DNA from: Brachyspira murdochii DSM 12563
GTDB taxonomy: Bacteria; Spirochaetota; Brachyspiria; Brachyspirales; Brachyspiraceae
Reading direction: 5' to 3'
DNA length: 64,000 bases
NCBI RefSeq assembly: GCF_000092845.1
Contig: NC_014150.1
Location: 1,302,001 to 1,366,000, forward strand
The position numbers and the translations under genes are program-made. The notes beneath the pieces were generated by a model. That model ran no database searches. It was not told the origin of the DNA and worked only from the letters and a program-made list of their open reading frames with translations. Below are positions 1 through 7,329 of the stretch, one piece after another (position 1 is the first letter of the stretch; the number at the start of each line of letters is the position of its first letter).

Positions 1-1007
1 ATACTGTGTTTAGAAACCAAATTTGCTAAATGAAAATCGTTTCTATATTCATTAGTTGAAGGTTTAGAGAATGTCATAGTTTCAAAAACTGTATTATCCG
101 GCTGTGCTGATGAAGAAATTATAGCAAAATATCTGTTATTTAAAGCTGCCCATTTATCCAAACCCTCATATACACTATATCTCATCTGATTAGTTTTTAT
201 TCCCCTTGAAGAAGAACCGAATAATCTTGAAAATATATTGTCTTTTACTATATCGCCTGTTAATAATATTTTTGATTTACCATTTCCTTTTATTAAGTAC
301 TGTGCTTTTGTAGCATCTTCTCTCACAGAATTTTTATCTGTTCTGTAAGGTCCTATTCCAGTACCTAAAAAATAAGAATAAAATAGAGACAAATCTTTTT
401 CTCCGATATTTTCTATAGTTACAGAGTTTTTTAACTGATAAGGGTCTTCTCCGAAACTGAAAGTCTTTGTAATTCTTACCGGAACATTATCTATAAGAGC
501 CAATGCACTGTAGCTTACCAAATCATTATTATCATTTGAAATTAACTGATAGTTTAAATTTTCAGGCATCGCAATAGAATTGGAAAGATTCTGAAAAGTT
601 ACAGTAAAAGGGTAAATTCCTTCATAAACCTGTTCTACCATATCAATAATTTCATTAGTAGCATCTTTTCCCAAATCCTGAGGATAATAATTTTTTAATT
701 TATAAGAAAATAAAGAGCCGTTTTTGAAAGCGGCTATAACATATTCATTTTCTAATATTTTTTCATTATTTAAAGATAATGTATTAGTATCTTCTATTAC
801 TGCAAAATTTTGCATTTGAGCGGTATCTAATAAATAATTAGCAGTATTATTATTATTTTCTATATTATTATTTGAAGCTGCTGCTGAATTAGTACTTGTA
901 TTTGAACTATAAACAGGCTTCATTACTTTAGACTGATAGAACATATATATGAATAATATTATAGCTGTAAGTGCGAATGCTATAACCATTCTTTTATTAT
1001 TGCTCAT
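1..1007 (-). CDS. yidC: Membrane protein insertase YidC, N-terminal part (cut by window edge)
   Basis: YidC inserts and folds inner-membrane proteins, with or without SecYEG. About 335 residues are visible, starting MSNNKRMVIAF at the ATG ending at 1007. There is one N-terminal membrane segment (about residues 7-25), an Asn/Ser-rich linker, then the beta-rich periplasmic P1 domain typical of Gram-negative-type YidC. The conserved five-helix insertase core would lie beyond position 1. The gene is last in the visible rpmH-rnpA-yidD-yidC order, which is the classic arrangement and the strongest support for the call. It is incomplete only because of the window boundary. Confidence 0.93.
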   Translation of the reverse strand, partial: MSNNKRMVIAFALTAIILFIYMFYQSKVMKPVYSSNTSTNSAAASNNNIENNNNTANYLLDTAQMQNFAVIEDTNTLSLNNEKILENEYVIAAFKNGSLFSYKLKNYYPQDLGKDATNEIIDMVEQVYEGIYPFTVTFQNLSNSIAMPENLNYQLISNDNNDLVSYSALALIDNVPVRITKTFSFGEDPYQLKNSVTIENIGEKDLSLFYSYFLGTGIGPYRTDKNSVREDATKAQYLIKGNGKSKILLTGDIVKDNIFSRLFGSSSRGIKTNQMRYSVYEGLDKWAALNNRYFAIISSSAQPDNTVFETMTFSKPSTNEYRNDFHLANLVSKHS

Positions 1008-1097
1008 AAAATATCAAAGCTCCTTAAATCAATTATATACAACAAACAAGATTTATTTAAGCAATTAAAAAAGGAAGATGGTCTTTGCAAAAAATAT

Positions 1098-1307
1098 TTA
1101 TGGTACAGGATCATATATTTTTTTTGCTAGAGGATTACATCTCAGTACTCTGGCAATCGCAAGGAAACTGCCCTTTACAGCCCCATATTTAATAACTGCC
1201 TGTTTAGCATATTCCGAGCATGAAGGTATATATCTGCATGAAGGTCTAAGATAAGGGGAGACAGCCTTTTGATAGAAAAAAATTAAAAGTAAAAGAATGT
1301 GTTTCAT
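1098..1307 (-). CDS. yidD: Membrane protein insertion efficiency factor YidD
   Basis: YidD is a small membrane-associated protein that helps YidC-dependent insertion. The 69 aa begin with a hydrophobic stretch (MKHILLLLIFFYQKAVSPYL) followed by the family hallmark CRYIPSCSEYAKQAVIKYGA with two conserved cysteines, then RCNPL. Length is normal for the family. It starts 4 bases after the rnpA stop, so the two genes are almost certainly co-transcribed and translationally linked, and it lies about 90 bases before yidC. Confidence 0.95.
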   Translation of the reverse strand: MKHILLLLIFFYQKAVSPYLRPSCRYIPSCSEYAKQAVIKYGAVKGSFLAIARVLRCNPLAKKIYDPVP

Positions 1308-1311
1308 AATT

Positions 1312-1659
1312 TTATAAAACCTTCTGAAATAACTTTATCAAATCTCTTTTACAATCGCTAAAAGAAGGGGAATAATAACTATCAAATTTATTAACAATAA
1401 TAAAATAATCATATCCGGCAGGGATCTTGTCTTTTTGGCTTCTAAATATTTCTCTTACTATTCTTTTTACCCTATTTCTGCCGACAGAATTAGTTTTATT
1501 TTTCTTGATAGCTACAGCAAACCTGCAATACAAACGGTTATTTTTTAAGACAAGAAGAGTATACCTAAAATTACTTATTCTTTTGACAATATTATTCCTA
1601 TTAAAGAATGATGATATATCATTTCTATGTTTTAACCGCTCTTTACTATATAATTTCAA
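1312..1659 (-). CDS. rnpA: Ribonuclease P protein component
   Basis: RnpA is the protein subunit of RNase P, which matures tRNA 5' ends. The 115-aa product opens with the typical KERLKHRNDI segment and carries the family RNR-type basic motif (SVGRNRVKRIVREIFR). The start must be TTG at 1659: the codon directly upstream is TAG in the same frame and no ATG precedes the conserved N-terminus. A TTG start with a weak ribosome site suggests low translation, in line with the low amounts of RnpA needed compared with L34 just upstream. Confidence 0.95.
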   Translation of the reverse strand: MKLYSKERLKHRNDISSFFNRNNIVKRISNFRYTLLVLKNNRLYCRFAVAIKKNKTNSVGRNRVKRIVREIFRSQKDKIPAGYDYFIIVNKFDSYYSPSFSDCKRDLIKLFQKVL

Positions 1660-1717
1660 CTATATATTCCCTATCACAGTTTCCATAAGTACTGTTTTTA
1701 ATAATTGCTTAACAGCA

Positions 1718-1861
1718 TTATTCATCTGCTGCAGTTAAGCGGTATCTGCCTTTTCTTCTTCTGCGTTTCAACACATCGCGTCCATGTTTTGTTGCCATAC
1801 GTTTAAAAAAGCCAAATTTTCTAGCACGACGCAGTTTACTTGGCTGATAAGTTCGTTTCAT
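1718..1861 (-). CDS. rpmH: 50S ribosomal protein L34
   Basis: A 47-aa, very basic protein beginning [18 protein letters not shown], containing [15 protein letters not shown] and ending RYRLTAADE. This is the standard bL34 sequence and length. It sits in the large ribosomal subunit. The gene heads the rpmH-rnpA-yidD-yidC cluster and has an AAGGAG-like site just upstream (aaggag at about 1870). dnaA, the usual neighbour on the other side, is absent here; a divergent anti-sigma-type gene takes that place, so the origin is probably elsewhere or rearranged. Confidence 0.97.
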   Translation of the reverse strand: MKRTYQPSKLRRARKFGFFKRMATKHGRDVLKRRRRKGRYRLTAADE

Positions 1862-2057
1862 TTATTTTCTCCTTAAAAAAGATTATATTTCTTAATTAGA
1901 TTTTTATCAAAAAAATTATACAAATGTACTGAAGTATTCTACTATAGAAAAAACATTTTGTCAAGTACATAATATATAATCAAAAAAATAACAAAATCAT
2001 AATATTACCAAACAATTAAAATTTGATATAATATTGTTATGGTGATATAATATTACC

Positions 2058-2540
2058 ATGAAAAAGTACATTCTAAAAAATAACCTAGAAGATATTACTC
2101 CGCTAATAGAAGAAATATGCTTAGAAGTAAAAAAGTATATAGGAAATAATGAATTGGATCTGTTCGCTTCAGCTCTGTATGAAGTAATTATGAATGCTAT
2201 AGAACATGGAAATTTAAATGTACTTTATGAAACAAAAAAAGAATGGCTTAAAAAAAATATTTACAATAAAAAGTTAAAAGAACTCCTTAAAACAGATAAA
2301 GCAAAAAATACTCATGTTGAAATTATATTAAAAATTGAAAATGAAAATATTACTATTAATGTAAAAGATCAGGGGCTTGGATTTAAACCTAAACAGGAAG
2401 CGAAAAAAATCAATAATGACGGTTTCGCTCGTGAAAGCGGAAGAGGTATGATGATGATCAAATCATATTTTGACGAAGTAAAATTCAATAAAAAGGGCAA
2501 CTCCATCACTCTAATAAAATTTATTCAAAAAGAACAATAA
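2058..2540 (+). CDS. RsbW/SpoIIAB-like anti-sigma factor ATPase
   Basis: A 160-aa HATPase_c_2 domain protein. The N-box is ALYEVIMNAIEHGN (about residues 40-53), the G1 box VKDQGLGF (about 112-119) and the G2 box RESGRGMMMIKSYFDEV (about 136-152). Such proteins are serine kinases/anti-sigma factors that bind an STAS anti-anti-sigma partner; neither partner is visible here. A roughly 38-residue Lys-rich insertion between N and G1 boxes is longer than in RsbW. It lies 32 bases before the Nudix-histidine kinase gene and is probably co-transcribed. The upstream region carries repeated TGATATAATATT units. Function in stress or motility control is inference. Confidence 0.82.
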   Translation: MKKYILKNNLEDITPLIEEICLEVKKYIGNNELDLFASALYEVIMNAIEHGNLNVLYETKKEWLKKNIYNKKLKELLKTDKAKNTHVEIILKIENENITINVKDQGLGFKPKQEAKKINNDGFARESGRGMMMIKSYFDEVKFNKKGNSITLIKFIQKEQ

Positions 2541-2572
2541 AAAACTATTTTAAGAAAAAAGAGTTTCTGCTT

Positions 2573-4132
2573 ATGAACAATAATAACAATAAAAAAAAAG
2601 TTAAAAAAGTTAAAGATACAAAATTCTTTAAAAAATCTCCTCCTATACAATTAGATACAGGATTCGTTAATTTAGAGAGATTTATTGCTATAAATGAATA
2701 TGATGACGGATCTTTTTCTAAAGAATATAACTGTGATATAATAAACAGAAAAGGAAGAGATGCAGTTATTATAGTACCTTACTTATATATAGATAATCAG
2801 ATACATGTACTTATGATAAATACTTTCAGACCCGTTGTTTATTACAGAGAAAAAGTCATGACTGGTAAAAAAACTGAGGATATTGATGAACATATAATGA
2901 ACTTCTTAGAGTTTCCAGCAGGAATGCTTGAAGAAGATGAAATGAATGATAAAAATACCAATCAGGGTATAAAAAAATGTGCTCAAAGAGAGCTTGAAGA
3001 AGAAACAGGATATTCTGTACCTCTAAAAACTATAAATGTATTAGGACATAGATATTACAGCTCATCTGGTATTATTACTGAAAGAATAAATATTGCTACT
3101 TGTGATATTACTGGAATTACTCCTAAAAAAGAAATAAAGACTGACGGATCTGTTATGGAAGAGAGTATAGAGACTTTTTTTGTACCTTTTGATAAAGCTA
3201 TGAGATGGTGCAAGGAAGGAGTTATAAAAAATGCTGGTACTGAAATAGGTCTTCACAGGCTTTATTTTTCAATTATGTATGAACATCAAAAAAATCATAA
3301 TTTGATACTTCAGAAAAGGCTTCATACTCTTTTAAATGAAATTAGCTCGCTTAAAAAAAGTGCAGAACACTACAACAGACTCATAAGGGAGTTTAAAGCT
3401 ACTGTTTCGCATGAGTTAAGACACCCTTTTACTGAAATTATGGGATATATTAATTTACTTAAAAAAAATAATATGCCTGAAGAAAAAAGAGAGGAGTTTT
3501 TTAATATAGTTTCAAGAAGCATTAAAAAACTTTATGATACTAATAATAATCTTATACAAATAGCGTTAAAAGATGATGAGGCTTCTAAATATGTATCTGA
3601 GTTTGATGCAGAAGAAGAGCTTAATATCATAATAGACGGATACAAATTTATTTATCCTAAAGATATAAAAATAGAAATAAATATAGAAAAAAACTGCCGT
3701 ATATTAATAGGATACCATGAAAGATTTAGGCTTATTATGGAAGGAATTATATCAAATGCTTTTAAATTTACAAAATCTGGTACTATATCTATAAATATAA
3801 GAACATTAGACACAATAGAAAAAAAAGAACTTGATTTTTCTCCAGACTTATTTAATTATCACACTATGAAAAATATAATACCTAATGAAATAGAAATAAC
3901 TGTTAAAGATACCGGAAAAGGAATTAAGCCTAGTAAATTAAAAAAGATATTTATACCTTTTTATCAGGCTGATTCAAGATTTGAAAGAGAATACGGAGGA
4001 ATGGGAATAGGATTATCAGTTGTAAAAGATCTGCTTGATACTATGCAGGGAACTATTACTATAGACAGCTCTGAAGGGGCTGGAACTATAGTAAAATTAA
4101 GAATGCCTTTTGGCATACCAAGTAAGAACTAA
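2573..4132 (+). CDS. Nudix hydrolase-histidine kinase fusion protein
   Basis: A 519-aa soluble protein with no membrane segment. Residues about 60-235 form an ADP-ribose-pyrophosphatase-like Nudix domain: FLEFPAGMLEE (112-121) then the catalytic RELEEETGY (139-147), with about 8 extra residues in the Nudix box loop. A helical linker (about 236-270) leads to a HisKA domain with the H-box FKATVSHELRHPF (His280), then a HATPase domain with N-box ISNAFKFTKSG, G1 VKDTGKGI and G2 GGMGIGLSVV. The catalytic residues of both halves look intact. No response regulator lies nearby. The likely reading is a cytosolic kinase gated by a nucleotide such as ADP-ribose; this is inference. The ATG start lacks a strong ribosome site. 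Confidence 0.85.
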   Translation: MNNNNNKKKVKKVKDTKFFKKSPPIQLDTGFVNLERFIAINEYDDGSFSKEYNCDIINRKGRDAVIIVPYLYIDNQIHVLMINTFRPVVYYREKVMTGKKTEDIDEHIMNFLEFPAGMLEEDEMNDKNTNQGIKKCAQRELEEETGYSVPLKTINVLGHRYYSSSGIITERINIATCDITGITPKKEIKTDGSVMEESIETFFVPFDKAMRWCKEGVIKNAGTEIGLHRLYFSIMYEHQKNHNLILQKRLHTLLNEISSLKKSAEHYNRLIREFKATVSHELRHPFTEIMGYINLLKKNNMPEEKREEFFNIVSRSIKKLYDTNNNLIQIALKDDEASKYVSEFDAEEELNIIIDGYKFIYPKDIKIEINIEKNCRILIGYHERFRLIMEGIISNAFKFTKSGTISINIRTLDTIEKKELDFSPDLFNYHTMKNIIPNEIEITVKDTGKGIKPSKLKKIFIPFYQADSRFEREYGGMGIGLSVVKDLLDTMQGTITIDSSEGAGTIVKLRMPFGIPSKN

Positions 4133-4269
4133 TAACACAAATATCGAACAGATAATATTATTATATATATAATTTTACTTTTAGAAAAAATAAATTTTTT
4201 AAAAATTTCCTTTTGAAATATAGTTAACAGCATACTTATATAAAAACTAACTAAAATATATAAACAAAA

Positions 4270-5202
4270 TTATAATTTCAATACCTCTTCTACACTAAGC
4301 CCTGTATTCTCACTGATTATCTTTATATCTATACCAGCTTTCTTTAAACTTCTCGCTATATTAATCTGCTCTTTTCTTATACCCTCCTGCATACCTTCTC
4401 TCCTTCCTTCTTCTAAACCTCTCTCTATACCTTCCTGTATACCTTCTCTCCTTCCTTCTTCTAAACCCTCTTCACGCTCTCTTCTTAACATTAAAGTCTG
4501 TCCGTATAAAAAAGCATCTCTAGCATTGTAAACTTCCATCTCATCTTCACTGGATATAAAACGTTCATATTTATTTATTACTTTAGGCATGATATTATTT
4601 ACCTCCTTTAATTTATCTTTAACTTTATCAAAATCTTTAGCCGTAAAAAACTCTATCCAAGATAATATTTTCTTTCTCTTAATATCTTCTGTGTTACTAT
4701 TATATAATACTTTCTTAAACCTTGGAACTTCCACTATATGCATCTGCACCATATCCAAAACAATATCAGGATTTTCTGTATCTATCAGCTTAAAACATCT
4801 GTGAGGCTTACCATCATCATTAAAATCCATATAAAAGTCTACAAAGTTAATACTTATTACCTCGCTTATTATATCATAAGGCTCTTTTTCTTCTACTTCG
4901 CTTACTATATTCTTAGATATATAATAGTATATTCTCTTCAAAAAGTCTATATTACCGGATAATTGTATCTCTATAATAACTTTTCTGCTGTCTTTGGTAA
5001 CTGCTTTTACATCAAGTACGGATTCTTTTAGATTAATATTTTCTGGTAAGTTGTGAGGGTTAATTATCTGCAGGTTGTGCACTGTTTCAAAGCCCAAATC
5101 TTCAAGCACAGCATTTACTATGTTCTCAAGTATATCCTCATTACCCAAAGAGCCTAAAAGATAGCGTACAAAATAATCGTTCATTCTATTTATACTACGC
5201 AT
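4270..5202 (-). CDS. Rpn family PD-(D/E)XK nuclease (recombination-promoting nuclease/putative transposase)
   Basis: 310 aa. The start MRSINRMNDYFVRYLLG, then the core SVLDVKAVTKDSRKVIIEIQ with the D-x(n)-ExQ nuclease signature (about residues 62-80), matches the Rpn/YhgA family. The C-terminus is a run of EGLEEGRREG-type repeats ending in a small helical module (ISENTGLSVEEVLKL). A 48-base in-frame tandem duplication (copies starting at 4391 and 4439 on the + strand) built part of the repeat. A GGAGT site lies about 10 bases before the ATG. Family members promote RecA-independent recombination. A second full copy lies at 24547 and a 3' remnant at 60693. Confidence 0.88.
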   Translation of the reverse strand: MRSINRMNDYFVRYLLGSLGNEDILENIVNAVLEDLGFETVHNLQIINPHNLPENINLKESVLDVKAVTKDSRKVIIEIQLSGNIDFLKRIYYYISKNIVSEVEEKEPYDIISEVISINFVDFYMDFNDDGKPHRCFKLIDTENPDIVLDMVQMHIVEVPRFKKVLYNSNTEDIKRKKILSWIEFFTAKDFDKVKDKLKEVNNIMPKVINKYERFISSEDEMEVYNARDAFLYGQTLMLRREREEGLEEGRREGIQEGIERGLEEGRREGMQEGIRKEQINIARSLKKAGIDIKIISENTGLSVEEVLKL

Positions 5203-5561
5203 TTATATTATACTCCAAAATTATGATAAGTAAATAAAATATATAAATATTAGTTAAACAAATTTTTTGAGCAAAATAAGCCAAGAATTTATAATTTTTT
5301 TTATAAAAAAGAAAAGCTAACAGCTAGTAAGCATGCTAAATAAAAATAGAATATATAGTTTTTTACAATATAATTACCCCGCCCGCCCGCCCCATTTATA
5401 GTAAGCATTAAAAATAATTTTTTAAGAATTACTTATAATATCAGGTGAGTTTAACAATAAACAATTATAATTTGTAATTGCTATATTTTTGAAAATTTAT
5501 TATCAGCTTTTTTAGAGAATACTATTTATTTACGGTAAATTTTATTTTTATATAAAAAACA
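5203..5561. other. Intergenic region with GC-only G-quadruplex-type tract
   Basis: This 359-base gap holds no gene I can support. Its one striking element is ccccgcccgcccgcccc at 5377-5393: on the minus strand, the coding strand of the Rpn gene, it reads GGGGCGGGCGGGCGGGG, four G-runs with single-C loops, about 175 bases upstream of the Rpn start. The surroundings are nearly pure A/T. An identical 17-mer in the same orientation relative to an Rpn sequence is at 60635-60651. Confidence 0.85.
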
Positions 5562-5852
5562 CTATATTAAATCGCATACAGAGTTTATAATATTAACCTT
5601 CTTTCTTTCTCTTTCGCTTAAAGGAGCATATTTCGATTTATACATCAAATCATTTGCAAGCACTATAAACTGCTCTTTAAGCATTTCTGCGGCCTCTTTA
5701 GGTGTTTTCCCAGTAGCTCTTATAGCTAAATCATCATTATTAATAACATAATGATCATCTGCTATTTTTGTAATATATCCTTTTAATGACTTTTTAAAAT
5801 GAAAATCATCTACATCGCTGAAATTTAATTCTATTTTTTGTCTTTGTGCCAT
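5562..5852 (-). CDS. Small uncharacterised protein, weakly HicB-like
   Basis: 96 aa, MAQRQKIELNFSDVDDFHF at the start, no signal peptide or membrane segment. The stretch YITKIADDHYVINNDDLAIR followed by GKTPKEAAEMLKEQF has the beta-beta-beta then helix feel of HicB-type partner domains, but no toxin (HicA) is next to it and there is no DNA-binding tail, so I do not assign it. It overlaps the upstream lipoprotein gene by one base (TAATG), so it is the last gene of the alaS operon and is translationally coupled. Confidence 0.7.
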   Translation of the reverse strand: MAQRQKIELNFSDVDDFHFKKSLKGYITKIADDHYVINNDDLAIRATGKTPKEAAEMLKEQFIVLANDLMYKSKYAPLSERERKKVNIINSVCDLI

Positions 5853-6637
5853 TAATATATACCTGCCTTTTTTGCATAGTCTTCATTGGTTAAACTAAAA
5901 GTTTTCTGTGTAAATATTATATCATTAGTATTAAATGCATAAGGAGCTTTTCCCTTTAATCCATTAACACCATTTGATATAGCTTGATCAATAACAACAT
6001 AAAGCTCTTCTGCATGAAGCTTCTGATATTTCATAACATCAGCAATTACTATTTCATAAGCAGTCTGCCTAGTAGGAGCCCCAGTATCACCTATAATATG
6101 ATATGAAACCCCATTCAAAGTGTCTATCCACAAATAATCACCTGTAATATCATAAATCTCAAAATCTATACTAACCTTCTGCGACCAAAAAGACATAGCA
6201 GAGTTTGCATACATTACCCCATCAGCTTTACCAGAAAGTAAGGATAATGTTTCTTCACTTAATCTATTTGTAGCAAGAGTACCAGTTGCAGCCACATAAT
6301 CAGCTCCTAATATAGAATGATTAGGTAATTTGGCAAACTCTTCATTTCCTATAGCTTCCTGCAAGGTTATAAGTTTAACCATTTCGTTTTGAGAATTAAA
6401 ATTACTTATAAAACTATTTAATACAAAATCTGTATATATTTCTGTGTTTAAATATTTTAATTTATCCAAGTACTGATTAGTCATGCTTTTCGGAAAAGTA
6501 AAAGAAGCTATTGCAATGGTTCTCTTTTTTTCTATAATATCATCAACTCTTACATAAGAATATTTTGAAGCACATGATATAGTAATAAATAAAGATATTA
6601 TTATCAATACAAACAGTTTAATACTTCTTTTAATCAT
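5852..6637 (-). CDS. Uncharacterised lipoprotein
   Basis: About 261 aa. The N-terminus MIKRSIKLFVLIIISLFITISCAS is a lipoprotein signal peptide with lipobox TISC. The mature part is mixed alpha/beta with a segment (EEKRTIAIASFTFPKSM region) resembling the CsgG/penicillin-binding-protein-activator style of envelope lipoproteins, but I cannot name a family. I prefer the ATG at 6637 over the TTG one codon upstream because AGGGG lies about 9 bases before the ATG. It lies 11 bases after the HEAT-repeat lipoprotein and one base before the next gene. Confidence 0.8.
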   Translation of the reverse strand: MIKRSIKLFVLIIISLFITISCASKYSYVRVDDIIEKKRTIAIASFTFPKSMTNQYLDKLKYLNTEIYTDFVLNSFISNFNSQNEMVKLITLQEAIGNEEFAKLPNHSILGADYVAATGTLATNRLSEETLSLLSGKADGVMYANSAMSFWSQKVSIDFEIYDITGDYLWIDTLNGVSYHIIGDTGAPTRQTAYEIVIADVMKYQKLHAEELYVVIDQAISNGVNGLKGKAPYAFNTNDIIFTQKTFSLTNEDYAKKAGIY

Positions 6638-6648
6638 CAATAATGCCC

Positions 6649-7329
6649 CTATTCTTCCTCTATTATTTCTACAGCCTCTATATTTTCTGTATTTTTGTTT
6701 TCTCTATATTCTATAACCTGTTTAATAATAGATCTTACAGCAAAATCACTGTCGCTTGAAGCAAGCAAATTCAAAGATCTGTCAACTCTGCCGTCATCAT
6801 AGTCTTTCAAAGCCTCAACAGCAGCCATTCTCACCCATTTATTTTTACTTGATAAACTTTCAAGTATAGGGTTTAAAAGCTCTTTAGCATTCATTCTTCC
6901 AGCAACTTTTAATCCCTCTATCTGTACCTGCAAATCAGTATCAGAAATAGCTCTTTTTACCCTATCAATAGCTTCCGGATTATTTGCCTCAAGCCTTCCA
7001 AGCCCCAAAACAGCCAAACACCTCACATTAAAATCAGGGTCTTCAACACTAGCACGCAAAAAATCACTGTATGCAATATCCGCTTCTATCTTTCCTAAAA
7101 GCCAAACAGCCTCAGCACGTACTTCCCTGCCGCCATTTTGAGCCGCATTTAATACTTCTAATATAACCTCTTCATCATTCGGGTCTTTTGCTAATTTTTT
7201 TTCGGCTTTATGAACATCTTCAAGCCTTCTTAAAGTAACATCTTTCTCAGAACAAGATATTATAAAAATAATAAAAAAAGCATATATAAAAAGTATTGTA
7301 ATTTTCTTCATATTAAAAGTTATAACCAT
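6649..7329 (-). CDS. HEAT-repeat lipoprotein
   Basis: 226 aa. The signal peptide MKKITILFIYAFFIIFIISC ends in lipobox FIISC. The rest is a series of HEAT-like helical repeats with recurrent A(V/A)xxLGxxE phrases (REVRAEAVWLLGKIE, NVRCLAVLGLGRLE, WVRMAAVEALKDY), then an acidic tail. HEAT lipoproteins are scaffolds, so no activity is implied. The open frame begins at 7329 and overlaps the alaS stop by 10 bases; a start at the internal ATG (7311) gives a cleaner signal peptide, and the sequence does not decide between them. Confidence 0.82.
   Translation of the reverse strand: MVITFNMKKITILFIYAFFIIFIISCSEKDVTLRRLEDVHKAEKKLAKDPNDEEVILEVLNAAQNGGREVRAEAVWLLGKIEADIAYSDFLRASVEDPDFNVRCLAVLGLGRLEANNPEAIDRVKRAISDTDLQVQIEGLKVAGRMNAKELLNPILESLSSKNKWVRMAAVEALKDYDDGRVDRSLNLLASSDSDFAVRSIIKQVIEYRENKNTENIEAVEIIEEE

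Noticed and set aside
1862-2057. Replication origin next to rpmH
   Set aside because: No dnaA gene and no clear cluster of DnaA boxes; only one weak TTATACAAA-like match.
5562-5852. HicB antitoxin of a toxin-antitoxin pair
   Set aside because: No HicA-type toxin is adjacent and the gene is coupled to a lipoprotein gene; the resemblance is weak.
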